DNA of 20,250 nt from Elusimicrobiota bacterium. GTDB taxonomy: Bacteria; Elusimicrobiota; UBA5214; JBBAAG01. Under the pieces are notes generated by a model that searched no databases, was not told the origin of the DNA, and saw only the letters and a list, made by a program, of their open reading frames with translations. The stretch is from assembly GCA_041658405.1 (NCBI GenBank), contig JBBAAG010000060.1, forward strand, positions 1 to 20,250, in the 5' to 3' direction. Below, one piece after another: positions 1-7,033 of the stretch (positions are counted from its first letter, which is position 1; the number at the start of each line of letters is the position of its first letter). A program made the translations under genes and the position numbers.

Positions 1-207
1 TGTACAGGCATACACTTCTTCCCCCGCAATTACGGTTGTAGAATCAATAATCTTTACTTTGATATACCCGAACCTATTACCGTCTTTATAAAACCCAGCT
101 TGTTGATTGAATACCACATGTTCCGCAGAGAATATATCTGCAGGTAACACCGTAAGAAGTGTTATACCGTACAATACTGAAAAAAATATGTTCAACAACT
201 TTGGCAC
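1..207 (-). CDS. Exported protein of unknown function, N-terminal 69 codons only
   Basis: An open frame runs from a GTG at 207 off the left edge of the window. The first ~28 residues read as a signal peptide: a short start with one Lys, a hydrophobic stretch (LLNIFFSVLYGITLLTVL), then a small-residue region around PADIFSAEH. The visible mature part contains GFYKDGNRFGYIKVKIID and stays in frame to base 1. An AAGG about 5 bases upstream of the GTG supports this start; the overlapping ATG two bases further upstream stops after a few codons. It begins 16 bases after the deacetylase gene, so it is probably its co-transcribed partner. I do not recognise the family; the protein is presumably periplasmic or at the cell surface. 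Confidence 0.6.
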   Translation of the reverse strand, partial: MPKLLNIFFSVLYGITLLTVLPADIFSAEHVVFNQQAGFYKDGNRFGYIKVKIIDSTTVIAGEEVYACT

Positions 208-223
208 ATTAACCTTTTTTGGT

Positions 224-910
224 TTAGATCTTTGTTGCCATAAAGTTTGACCGTATGAAAGCTTCGCCGTAGTCGCAGTCACCAAGCCAGCCGCGGGCTA
301 CTGCCAAACCTTTTACACGTTCAACCACGCTGCCCAGGACATCAAGTTGTGATGTGTTAATGCTCATAGCCTTAACTTTTTTATTAATCGTTTTTGTTAT
401 ATCCACAATAACGGAAGGATGAGTGATATACTCGCCGCCTTCGTAGTAGTATAGTTCCGGTGCGCGCCAGGGTTTCCCGATGTCGTGCATAAGGTTTTCC
501 GAAGCTTTCCACCATGCTTCGGTGGTTACATCCGAGATTGCACGGTGGTCACGGTGTTTATCCTCAAAATAATGTGTTAAAATCAGTTGCGGTTTGTATT
601 TTCTAATAATCTTCATACACTGATGATAGGTATCCCGGTCGTCACACACGCCCTGGCATGGTTTGTCAAGTATCACGCGTTCCTGGTAACCCAATATTTT
701 TTGTGACCGCGTAAGTTCTTTCTCCCGGATTTTCATGATCTTATCTTTATCCGCAACATTCGCATAGCCTGTCCCTCCGAGGGTGAACAGTACAACCACA
801 ACCTTTGCGCCTTGCTCGGTTAACCTAATGATAGTCCCCCCGGGGCCAATAATTTCGTCATCGGGATGCGCGGCAAATACTACACAAGTTTTTACTTTGT
901 CAATGTTCAT
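224..910 (-). CDS. PIG-L/LmbE family zinc deacetylase
   Basis: Likely a zinc-dependent N-deacetylase acting on an N-acetylated sugar or glycoside. The family includes GlcNAc-PI, mycothiol and bacillithiol deacetylases. The hallmark AHPDDE lies at residues 14-19 (His15, Asp18 predicted metal/catalytic), and a downstream HYFEDKHRDH segment supplies the third metal histidine. At 228 residues it has the usual length. The frame is open upstream to a TTG at 967, but the ATG at 910 is preferred: GAGAGGAGAAAAGG lies just upstream and the beta-strand leading to the motif starts right after it. It follows yraN by 94 bases, so it may be read from the ribosomal operon or from its own weak promoter (a TATAGT-like -10 is present, no good -35). 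The substrate cannot be read from sequence; the downstream exported protein gives no clue. Confidence 0.88.
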   Translation of the reverse strand: MNIDKVKTCVVFAAHPDDEIIGPGGTIIRLTEQGAKVVVVLFTLGGTGYANVADKDKIMKIREKELTRSQKILGYQERVILDKPCQGVCDDRDTYHQCMKIIRKYKPQLILTHYFEDKHRDHRAISDVTTEAWWKASENLMHDIGKPWRAPELYYYEGGEYITHPSVIVDITKTINKKVKAMSINTSQLDVLGSVVERVKGLAVARGWLGDCDYGEAFIRSNFMATKI

Positions 911-1004
911 GATACAACCTTTTCTCCTCTCAACAAAAAATGCCACCTTAACTTTGTATATAAACAATTTTACTATATTTTGTATGACAAAACCTAAAAG
1001 TGTT

Positions 1005-1391
1005 TCAAAAAAAGTATGTTCCCGGGGGAATGGTGAACGCGTTTTTTATGTGTTCAATCCCGCCACCGGGGTGTATGGCAATAACGTCAAACCGGTAGGA
1101 TATGTTATGGCACTTGGTTTTGTTGATATACGCAACTGCAGCTTTGATTATACGATATTGTTTTAATGAGTTAACAGATTCCTGGGGTAAGCCTTTAGAA
1201 TTACTTCTCCGCGATTTTATTTCTATGAACACAAGGTATCCGCCGCAGGAATGATCTTTCGCTATGATATCAATCTCGCCGGTTCTAATCCTGAAATTAC
1301 GTTGTATAACAGTATACCCGATGGAGACAAGGTATTCTACGGCTTTGGATTCACCTAAATTCCCAAACTGTTTTCTTGTATCCCCGCACAT
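1005..1391 (-). CDS. yraN: UPF0102 family protein YraN (predicted nuclease fold)
   Basis: This 128-residue protein has the family signature: N-terminal FGNLGESKAVEYLVSIGY, then RTGEIDIIAKD and a strand with FIEIKSR. The GEID...EIK arrangement is the PD-(D/E)XK-type core typical of Holliday-junction resolvase-like folds. The cellular role of YraN remains unsettled; the name reflects homology only. It is the last member of the translation operon here, 75 bases after rplS. In many bacteria yraN sits next to rplS and rnhB, so the position is conventional. A GGGAG about 13 bases upstream is the only ribosome-site candidate. Confidence 0.9.
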   Translation of the reverse strand: MCGDTRKQFGNLGESKAVEYLVSIGYTVIQRNFRIRTGEIDIIAKDHSCGGYLVFIEIKSRRSNSKGLPQESVNSLKQYRIIKAAVAYINKTKCHNISYRFDVIAIHPGGGIEHIKNAFTIPPGTYFF

Positions 1392-1466
1392 AAACCGCGA
1401 AGTCTCCCGATTTTAATCTCACCCGAATACGCGTACGAATATATAAATATGACAGAATCAGTTATT

Positions 1467-1934
1467 TTATTTTTTAGGTTCTTCCGGTTTTTCCGGGACT
1501 ACCGCCTGTACGGTTGCTGCTTCAACTGGTACAACCGATCTTCCCGTACCTGCCTCTGCAGTTGCAGCGGGTTCTTGTTTTTCAGCTTCGGTACTATTAA
1601 TTTTTGCCGCACGGCCGACTACATTACGCAGATAATACAGTTTTGCACGGCGCACTTTCCCGTGTTTTATAAGTTCTATTTTATCAATCATCGGGGAAGA
1701 CAGGTTAAACGTGCGTTCCACGCCAATACCATACGATATTTTGCGGACAGAAAAAGTTTCTTTCATCCCACTGCCCTTACGGCGTATAATAATTCCTTCA
1801 AATGGCTGTAACCGCTGTGCATCGCCTTCAATAATTTTTGTCCATACCCGCACGGTATCACCGGCACGGAAGTCCGGAGCGTTTTTCCGTAGATACGATT
1901 GTTCGACATGTTTCATAATTTCTGTTGTGTTCAT
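1467..1934 (-). CDS. rplS: Large ribosomal subunit protein bL19 with a long C-terminal tail
   Basis: Ribosomal protein L19, located at the 30S-50S interface. The conserved body is residues 1-112: RAGDTVRVWTKI near the N terminus, FEGIIIRRKGSG, FSVRKISYGIGVERTF, and the closing KLYYLRNVVGRAAKI. L19 is normally about 115 residues; here it is 155. The last ~43 residues form a low-complexity Ala/Pro/Glu/Val tail ending in PEKPEEPKK. The tail is in frame and free of stops, with no sign of frameshift. GAGAGG nine bases upstream of the ATG is a good ribosome-binding site. It follows trmD by 33 bases in the rpsP operon. Confidence 0.97.
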   Translation of the reverse strand: MNTTEIMKHVEQSYLRKNAPDFRAGDTVRVWTKIIEGDAQRLQPFEGIIIRRKGSGMKETFSVRKISYGIGVERTFNLSSPMIDKIELIKHGKVRRAKLYYLRNVVGRAAKINSTEAEKQEPAATAEAGTGRSVVPVEAATVQAVVPEKPEEPKK

Positions 1935-1967
1935 TTTTGTACACCTCTCATTTATTTGTTATTAAAC

Positions 1968-2660
1968 CTATTTAATATTTTTATAACTTTTCTTTTTTAA
2001 TAATTCAGGCCGGCGGTCATGGGTTAACTCCAAACTAACCTTCTTTCTCCAAGTTTCTATATGCTTATGGTTACCTGACAACAACACTTTTGGTACACTT
2101 ACCCCCCGCCATTTCCGCGGGCGCGTGTACTGCGGCCAATCAAGTGTTGTATCAGTGAAAGACTCATGAACTACCGACTCTTTATTACTCACCACACCGG
2201 GAATCAGGCGGATAATACTATCTGCTACGGCTAATGCCGCGGATTCCCCGCCGGAAAGGATATAGTCACCCACTGAAATTTCGTGGGTAACATACTTTCT
2301 TATCCTATCATCAATACCTTCATAATGCCCGCAGATAAGAACTACCTGATTTTTTTGTGTAAACATCCGGGCATGGTGTTGAGTATAAACTTCACCCTGC
2401 GGGGTTAGGAGAACAACAGCGGTATCTTTATTTTTACGTACTGCCTTTAATGCTTTATATACCGGTTCAGCTATCATTACCATCCCGGGCCCTCCGCCAA
2501 ACGGCCTGTCATCACAGGTTTTATGCCTACCCTTGGCGTACTGCCGGATATTTACAACGTTGAGTTCCACCTTGCGGTGTTCTACCGCACGGTTAATAAT
2601 ACTTACCTTAAGCGGGCTGTCAAAGAACATTGGAAACAGTGTTAATATATCAATCCTCAT
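1968..2660 (-). CDS. trmD: tRNA (guanine-37-N1)-methyltransferase
   Basis: TrmD uses S-adenosylmethionine to methylate N1 of G37 next to the anticodon, which prevents +1 frameshifting. The 230-residue length is normal. Visible family motifs are the start MRIDILTLFPMFF, DDRPFGGGPGMVM, and the trefoil-knot SAM-binding segments LICGHYEGIDDR and GDYILSGGESAA. These are followed by the LDWPQYTRPRKWRG segment of the substrate-binding C-terminal part. Its ATG lies inside the end of rimM (11-base overlap), implying translational coupling. This is the standard rimM-trmD order. Confidence 0.98.
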   Translation of the reverse strand: MRIDILTLFPMFFDSPLKVSIINRAVEHRKVELNVVNIRQYAKGRHKTCDDRPFGGGPGMVMIAEPVYKALKAVRKNKDTAVVLLTPQGEVYTQHHARMFTQKNQVVLICGHYEGIDDRIRKYVTHEISVGDYILSGGESAALAVADSIIRLIPGVVSNKESVVHESFTDTTLDWPQYTRPRKWRGVSVPKVLLSGNHKHIETWRKKVSLELTHDRRPELLKKKSYKNIK

Positions 2661-3192
2661 TTGATTCCGTAGCTTCTATTAACCCGAAGCCGGGATTGAC
2701 AATAATTGTTTCCTTATTTATCTCCAGTACCACCTTTTTCAGTGCCGGTACTAACACTTCTTTTTTATCATTACGCACAACAAACACGTCATTTCCCGGG
2801 GTGGGTATCACTCTCTCAAGCTTACCCAAAACCTTTCCATCCAACGTACGTACTTCCAAACCTTTAATTTCATTTATGTAATATACGTTTTCCGGTAGTT
2901 TGAACCGTTCAGTCCAAATCGTTAACGACCTCAACGCCTCAGCGTCATCCCGGGTATTTATCCCCAAGAATTTTAGTACCATATAGTTACCGGAAGGAAC
3001 TAAGGTTTCTACGGAATATTTTGTAGAATCGCCAGTAGTTGAACCGATAAACAATTCTGTTAACTTCTTCTTCGGTAACGGCAACAGTAGTGACGCTACT
3101 ACTTCGCCTTTAATACCCCTGGGTTTGAGTATAACCCCAACCCGGACAAACTTAATTTCTTTATTATTATTATCAGTGTTACTGCTTATCAC
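2650..3192 (-). CDS. rimM: Ribosome maturation factor RimM
   Basis: RimM is a 16S rRNA processing factor for 30S head assembly; it binds S19 through its PRC-barrel domain. The N-terminal RimM domain (about residues 14-95) begins with VGVILKPRGIKGEVV, matching the family VGxIxxPHGIKGE pattern with Arg for His. The C-terminal PRC-barrel (about 100-178) contains GLEVRTLDGKVLGKLERV and ends VNPGFGLIEA. The length of 180 is normal. The start codon overlaps the khpA stop by four bases (ATGA) and the end overlaps trmD by 11, so three cistrons are translationally linked. Confidence 0.96.
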   Translation of the reverse strand: MISSNTDNNNKEIKFVRVGVILKPRGIKGEVVASLLLPLPKKKLTELFIGSTTGDSTKYSVETLVPSGNYMVLKFLGINTRDDAEALRSLTIWTERFKLPENVYYINEIKGLEVRTLDGKVLGKLERVIPTPGNDVFVVRNDKKEVLVPALKKVVLEINKETIIVNPGFGLIEATESNED

Positions 3193-3419
3193 TCAACCAA
3201 CTCTACGCTTACCCGTTTCCCATCTTTCGCTGCTGCTGCGTTAACTATGGTGCGGATAGACTTTATTATCCGTCCTTCTTTTCCAATAACCTTACCGCGA
3301 TCACCGGGTTCAACTTTGATTTCAACGATCTGCGTTTTTTCACCCGTGATTTCGTTTATTTCAACGTTATTCGGGTTGTCTACCAGTTCTTTTACGATGT
3401 ACAATACCAATTCCTTCAT
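3189..3419 (-). CDS. khpA: KH-domain RNA-binding protein KhpA
   Basis: A 76-residue single KH domain with the RNA-binding GxxG loop GKEG inside VIGKEGRIIKSIR, as in the YlqC/KhpA family. The family binds RNA with KhpB/Jag and has been linked to control of cell elongation and division in Gram-positive bacteria; its role here is inferred only. The gene sits between rpsP and rimM as in many phyla. It has the clearest Shine-Dalgarno of the operon, AGGAGG eight bases before the ATG, which suggests independent strong initiation after the 70-base gap from rpsP. Confidence 0.95.
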   Translation of the reverse strand: MKELVLYIVKELVDNPNNVEINEITGEKTQIVEIKVEPGDRGKVIGKEGRIIKSIRTIVNAAAAKDGKRVSVELVE

Positions 3420-3489
3420 TTTCTCATCCTCCTGCTAACCATTTACCAAAAGTCCCATTTTTGTATTTTACTAAATAAACGATTTTTTG

Positions 3490-3819
3490 TTATGCATTAC
3501 TTGTCGATGCAGGCGGTTCAGGTGTAACTACTACCGGTTTTTCCGGTACAGGAACCGCGGCAGGCGCATCAACCGTTTTCTGCTGTTGTTTCTTCCACTT
3601 TTTTACAACTGAATACGCTGTCTGTGATAACTGCGCGCCCTTGGAAACCCAGAGGTCAAGTTTTGCGGTATCAATCTGCCCGCTTTTTTTGCGTGGATCA
3701 TAAAATCCAATAACGTCAATCGATTTTCCATCACGTTTTTTTCTGCCGTCAATTACGACCAGCCGATAGAACGGTTTTTTTGGCGCCCCATAGCGTTGGA
3801 ACCGAATTTTTACTACCAT
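3490..3819 (-). CDS. rpsP: Small ribosomal subunit protein bS16 with a C-terminal tail
   Basis: Ribosomal protein S16, needed for 30S assembly. The start MVVKIRFQRYGAPKKPFYRLVV and the IGFYDPRKK segment are diagnostic. The conserved fold ends near residue 79. A ~30-residue Ala/Pro/Val tail follows, containing VPVPEKPVVV, while typical S16 is 80-90 residues. Its tail resembles the one on L19 in the same operon. The best GGAGG (3838-3842) lies 18 bases upstream of the ATG, further than usual, but the start is fixed by family alignment. It is the first gene of the operon, behind a ~119-base leader. Confidence 0.97.
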   Translation of the reverse strand: MVVKIRFQRYGAPKKPFYRLVVIDGRKKRDGKSIDVIGFYDPRKKSGQIDTAKLDLWVSKGAQLSQTAYSVVKKWKKQQQKTVDAPAAVPVPEKPVVVTPEPPASTSNA

Positions 3820-3944
3820 AATTTAACTTTTAAAATACCTCCATACCTATTCATTTGGGATAAAAAAAGTATTCACCACATAACACGGTTTATTGCTATC
3901 CCGCGTAGCGGTGTAACTTTAAAGCCCCTGAAAACTTAGTGGAT

Positions 3945-3973
3945 ATATTACATATATACACATTTATTGTCAA
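3945..3973 (-). promoter_or_regulatory. Sigma-70 type promoter of the rpsP-trmD operon
   Basis: Read on the minus strand: TTGACA (3973-3968), a 17-base spacer, then TAATAT (3950-3945). This is nearly consensus. The predicted start near 3938 gives a ~119-base untranslated leader before rpsP. The leader contains a small CCGC-TAC-GCGG hairpin and a run of seven T residues, but I cannot define a full attenuator or a protein-binding site in it. Confidence 0.8.
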
Positions 3974-3986
3974 TATCATTATTTTT

Positions 3987-5714
3987 TCAGGTTAAACTAA
4001 TAAACTTCTCAACCGCAATCTTCCTGGAAACAAGAAGATGTACCAGTTTTAATACGCGCATTGGTTCAGCTCCTGCGTTTTTAAGTAACACTATTGACTC
4101 AATCGCATTGAAGTCCAGCCCTACAAGCGATACTGTATCTGACAACCCGACTTTTTCGGTGATACACTCAACCTGGCTTTCATATGGCAGGTGTTTCACT
4201 ATTTTATACAAAAACTCTACATAAACTGCCAATAATTTTGCGCGCATAGACGAGTTTGTATCATCCTTAGCGGGAATACATACCGCCATTGCGTCGTCAA
4301 ACCGCATAGTCATCAATAATGTTTCCACCAAATTTTCATATGCAACCTCATCCTTTGGTTCAAGCTCGATTGCTTTACGGTAATTTTCAACGGCAATACT
4401 GTACTGCTGCAGTTTGCAGTAGGCATTTCCGCGGTTGGTATACGCCGCGGCATTCCCCGGCGATAATACCAGTGCGTGATCATAATCCTGTATTGCCTCA
4501 TCATATTTATTCATCAAAAACCGCGCGTTACCCCGGTTGGTATACGCACTAACATTTTTGTCTTCCAACTCCAGTACCTGTGTATAATCCTCAATCGCGC
4601 GTTCATACTCTTTCATCCGCATATACGCGTTCCCGCGGTTGAAGTACGCTTCCGCAAGTTTTGGGTTATTCTTTATCACTAATCCCAGGATTTTTGTGGC
4701 AGTTAGATAATTCCCCGCGATATATTCCTGATACGCATTACTGAACAGAGTTGTTACCTCCACTTTTTTTGCGGGTTTATCAAACTTACTTACGGGATTA
4801 ACCCATGCCTCGTTGCGTTCCTTATTTTTTTTTACGTCAACAATAAGTTTTGTCCAAAAATCGTGGGGGTTCATCTCGCCGATACGTTCAAAGGTAGCCC
4901 ATTCTTTACGGTCAAGCCGTATCCTTGCGACAATACCTTCAAGCCAGCTGTAAAGCTGGTGCCCGATCTCAGAAATTTCGTATAACGCCGTGGTCTCTGA
5001 TATCCCCTTTAAACTCCGCGCATCACGCTGGCGGTATGCTAGCCCAAGGTTTTGTTTTTCAGTCCAGTACTTCACGGTGTTTGATACATAAATTTTGGTA
5101 TATTCCCCTGTACGTGATTCTGTTTCAATCCGTTTAGCAAGATTAATCGCGTACCCGACAGAAGTTTGAGGGACACTGGCTCTGCCATTAAAATTTTTGT
5201 TATCATAAAGAAATACCGGCCCCTGGTTTATCCCAACGGCAACATCCCGCGGGAAAAGCCCTTGTTTCATACGTTGACGGTTATAGTCCGTGAATCTCCA
5301 AAGAATTTTTATAGCAGTACCGTATAGAATAGCATTCCTTACGTCGTTACATACATTAGCCTCGAATCCTTCATCCAACTCCTGGGTATGAAGTTTTAAA
5401 CACGCTTCATCGCCTTGCATTGCAATCTCCACCCCAGCGGCGGTACTATTTTTTTTGTCTAGGTTTAACAAATCATAAACCGTCCCGGCGCAACAGTGAA
5501 ACTGATGAATTATATACGCATAATCTTCAATTGATGAATTATTGGATATTTCGGAACACATAACAATGTCAGCAAACAAAATTGTCCCATAAAAACTTTT
5601 CCCGGAAAACAATGTATTTTCATCCGCGCGGATGATATCAGACGGCGTAATTGTTTTATTACTGACTTTACGCAACCGCTTCGCAGCGGGTAAGTGTTTG
5701 TTCTGAAGTGTCAT
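3987..5714 (-). CDS. Class III adenylate/guanylate cyclase-like domain fused to TPR repeats
   Basis: A 575-residue, apparently cytoplasmic signalling protein. Residues ~40-250 match the class III cyclase homology domain: GTILFADIV with metal-binding Asp49, MQGDEA with the second metal Asp102, VAVGINQGPVF, and GYAINLAKR with transition-state residues Asn191 and Arg195. The Lys usually found three residues before the GD motif (purine selection) is replaced, here Ala98, so ATP versus GTP preference or activity is uncertain. Residues ~320-485 form about four TPR units with repeated AYxNRGNA. The order differs from many cyclases, where sensory domains come first. No signal peptide or membrane segment is visible. 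It lies 28 bases after the kinase-like gene. No Shine-Dalgarno precedes the ATG. Confidence 0.82.
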   Translation of the reverse strand: MTLQNKHLPAAKRLRKVSNKTITPSDIIRADENTLFSGKSFYGTILFADIVMCSEISNNSSIEDYAYIIHQFHCCAGTVYDLLNLDKKNSTAAGVEIAMQGDEACLKLHTQELDEGFEANVCNDVRNAILYGTAIKILWRFTDYNRQRMKQGLFPRDVAVGINQGPVFLYDNKNFNGRASVPQTSVGYAINLAKRIETESRTGEYTKIYVSNTVKYWTEKQNLGLAYRQRDARSLKGISETTALYEISEIGHQLYSWLEGIVARIRLDRKEWATFERIGEMNPHDFWTKLIVDVKKNKERNEAWVNPVSKFDKPAKKVEVTTLFSNAYQEYIAGNYLTATKILGLVIKNNPKLAEAYFNRGNAYMRMKEYERAIEDYTQVLELEDKNVSAYTNRGNARFLMNKYDEAIQDYDHALVLSPGNAAAYTNRGNAYCKLQQYSIAVENYRKAIELEPKDEVAYENLVETLLMTMRFDDAMAVCIPAKDDTNSSMRAKLLAVYVEFLYKIVKHLPYESQVECITEKVGLSDTVSLVGLDFNAIESIVLLKNAGAEPMRVLKLVHLLVSRKIAVEKFISLT

Positions 5715-5729
5715 TTGGGTTTACAAATT

Positions 5730-5735
5730 ATTATA
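5730..5735 (-). promoter_or_regulatory. Possible -10 element for the cyclase-TPR gene
   Basis: TATAAT on the minus strand, in the 28-base gap before the cyclase gene. It would start RNA about nine bases ahead of the ATG. No convincing -35 is present, so this is weak. It is listed because the gene also lacks a Shine-Dalgarno. Confidence 0.3.
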
Positions 5736-5742
5736 TATGAAA

Positions 5743-6408
5743 TCACATCGGCGGGAGAAGTTTTATTAAGTACTTCAACACAACCGCAGAGATTATTGGC
5801 AACAAAAAATTGTCAAACGGTTTGGGGAACGGAAAAAGTTCAATCAACGTAGCCGCCGCAGCGCCTAAAAACGCGACACGGTAATCAAAAAACAATAATC
5901 CAAACGCCAGGCATACAATAAAACACGCGAGGCTTCCTTCAACCGACTTTTTGCCGATACGTATTCTCCCGTAGTTCATCCCAACAATTGCAGCCATTGC
6001 GTCGCCAAAAACCTGGAACCACAGCGCTGCGAGTATCAACGGCGTATTTTTGAATAACAACATTGTTAGCAACGCTCCGGAGAATGTGTAGGTTAACCCT
6101 GATGGCTGACGGACTTCATTACGGCGCCACTGGCCTTTAAGTAATCCTAACACAAAACGGTTTACCGCAGGATTGGTCAGCCGTAAAAATTCTACTATCA
6201 ATATTGCCGCAAGAATCGAGCCCATGACGCTGATCACAATATTTCGCGGTATTATAGCATAGGCTAAGATATAGACCACACCGAGTAAATGCACGAGTTT
6301 ACGGTTAATTTCCTGGGTATCGGCCGTATTGATTTTCGGCAGGCTGTTCAATAAACTTTTTAACCTATCTTCCTTAACCGCACTATTTTTGTTGTCATTA
6401 ATTTCCAT
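5743..6408 (-). CDS. Polyprenol/phytol/dolichol kinase-like membrane protein
   Basis: An integral membrane protein of 221 residues resembling the SEC59/VTE5 branch of the CDP-diglyceride synthetase-related superfamily, which phosphorylates isoprenoid alcohols with CTP. The signs are an N-terminal EINRKLVHLLG before the first membrane segment and the family core GDAMAAIVGMNYGR, followed by the GKKSVEGSLACF segment. About six hydrophobic helices follow the first ~45 hydrophilic residues. The frame extends upstream to 6444, but the ATG at 6408 is preferred because it coincides with the predicted transcription start of a good promoter; an in-frame ATG at 6426 is the alternative. A role in recycling a lipid carrier for the glycosyltransferases encoded divergently is an inference. 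A phosphatidate cytidylyltransferase role is less likely. Confidence 0.8.
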   Translation of the reverse strand: MEINDNKNSAVKEDRLKSLLNSLPKINTADTQEINRKLVHLLGVVYILAYAIIPRNIVISVMGSILAAILIVEFLRLTNPAVNRFVLGLLKGQWRRNEVRQPSGLTYTFSGALLTMLLFKNTPLILAALWFQVFGDAMAAIVGMNYGRIRIGKKSVEGSLACFIVCLAFGLLFFDYRVAFLGAAAATLIELFPFPKPFDNFLLPIISAVVLKYLIKLLPPM

Positions 6409-6414
6409 AGTTTT

Positions 6415-6444
6415 ATAATAACACATCGTGAAGATAAATGTCAA
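6415..6444 (-). promoter_or_regulatory. Promoter giving an apparently leaderless mRNA for the polyprenol-kinase-like gene
   Basis: On the minus strand TTGACA (6444-6439), an 18-base spacer, then TATTAT (6420-6415) preceded by TGT, an extended -10. Counting seven bases past the -10 puts the transcript start on the A of the ATG at 6408. No Shine-Dalgarno is available. It is back to back with the riboswitch promoter, with the two -35 boxes only 11 bases apart. Confidence 0.65.
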
Positions 6445-6455
6445 TAATCAAAAAC

Positions 6456-6484
6456 TTGACTTTTCAAAGATTCTTGGCTATTAA
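6456..6484 (+). promoter_or_regulatory. Promoter of the riboswitch transcript
   Basis: TTGACT (6456-6461), a 17-base spacer and TATTAA (6479-6484). The predicted start near 6491 is about 20-30 bases ahead of the structured aptamer. It is divergent from the promoter at 6415-6444, so one regulator or the local DNA structure could affect both. Confidence 0.6.
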
Positions 6485-6510
6485 TATGAACAGGTATACG
6501 CGATGTTTAT

Positions 6511-6625
6511 TATCGACAAAGGCAAACCCTAGCGAAAGCAGGGGGCTGCAAAACCGGTTGGGACTAAGTTGTTAGGTTATACGGAAACGTTCCTGACAAT
6601 ATGTTTGCCAGGTTGCCGACAAGAG
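6511..6625 (+). ncRNA. GEMM-I-like (cyclic-di-GMP class I) riboswitch aptamer
   Basis: The conserved GEMM landmarks occur in order: AAAGGCAAACC (6518-6528), a short stem capped by a GAAA tetraloop (6534-6537; CCCU...AGGG plus GC/GC pairs), GCAAAACC (6548-6555), and GGGACUAAG. A perfect 8-bp helix follows (UUGUUAGG 6569-6576 with CCUGACAA 6592-6599), capped by its own ACG-GAAA-CGU hairpin. The closing GGUUGCCGA (6611-6619) matches the family's GGUUACCGA. Compared from memory with the Vibrio Vc2 RNA, the ligand-contacting G, A and C positions are conserved, which favours c-di-GMP over the cGAMP-binding variants. P1 is not clearly resolved. A perfect GGCAAAC (6521-6527)/GUUUGCC (6603-6609) match would disrupt the core and may be the switching helix. 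Confidence 0.72.
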
Positions 6626-6667
6626 TGAAAGGAAGCTTGTGCCAACACAGGTATTTGTTACATTACT

Positions 6668-6847
6668 ATGGACGAAAAAGAGATCAGGGAAATCACTGAT
6701 AAATATCAAACAAAAGACATCGCGTACTTCGTTGTGGCTACTGGCACAGACAATTCAGATGTAGCATACTCTTATGCACATGAAATAAATAACGAGCACT
6801 TACGCGAAAGAGCCGTTAAAATCATCGAAGAAAAATTTATTAAATAA
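6668..6847 (+). CDS. 59-residue orphan protein downstream of the riboswitch
   Basis: An ATG-to-TAA reading frame of 59 codons beginning MDEKEIREITDKYQTKDIAY. Composition is protein-like: an acidic/basic helical N terminus, a central FVVATGTDNSDVAYSYAHEI, and a charged amphipathic C-terminal helix ending EEKFIK. No signal peptide, cysteine or membrane segment is present. It lies 43 bases after the aptamer and is followed by a terminator, so it is the only coding candidate of that transcript. There is no clear Shine-Dalgarno; an upstream in-frame stop 45 bases before the ATG rules out a longer protein from ATG, GTG or TTG. A CUUGUG-CCAA-CACAGG hairpin (6635-6650) sits between aptamer and start and could control initiation. 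I do not recognise the family. Confidence 0.62.
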   Translation: MDEKEIREITDKYQTKDIAYFVVATGTDNSDVAYSYAHEINNEHLRERAVKIIEEKFIK

Positions 6848-6859
6848 TGTTTGATTAAT

Positions 6860-6940
6860 AAGGTAGAGTCAGGGTACTGATTCATGGCCATTAAATACAA
6901 ATAATAGGCTACACAGTTCATCCTGCTCTACCTTTTTTTT
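6860..6940 (+). terminator. Intrinsic terminator with a long, nested hairpin
   Basis: AGGTAGAG-T-CAGG (6861-6873) pairs with CCTG-C-TCTACCT, and a run of eight T residues ends at 6940. Inside the outer stem, ACTG/CAGT and GGCC/GGCT can also pair, leaving a 17-base apical loop. The stem is longer than a usual terminator. It ends the riboswitch transcript and insulates panD. Confidence 0.75.
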
Positions 6941-6954
6941 ACTCTCTCCTTTAG

Positions 6955-6984
6955 TTGTAACCCCATACAAAAATATGTTATAAT
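6955..6984 (+). promoter_or_regulatory. Promoter of panD and the envelope-glycosylation cluster
   Basis: TTGTAA (6955-6960), an 18-base spacer and a perfect TATAAT (6979-6984) preceded by TGT (extended -10). The predicted start near 6991 leaves a ~43-base leader carrying AGGAG about 14 bases before the panD ATG. Confidence 0.7.
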
Positions 6985-7033
6985 TAACTGTACTTTTTGT
7001 GAAAATATAGAAACAGGAGTTAAAAGAATTAAG

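Noticed and set aside
783..1166. Plus-strand frame of 127 codons
   Set aside because: Antisense to the deacetylase and yraN, both of which have clear family motifs.
6631..6760. Alternative GTG/TTG starts after AAAGGA (6628-6633) within the riboswitch leader
   Set aside because: These frames give short, unlikely peptides ending within about 40 codons; the 59-codon frame is much more protein-like.
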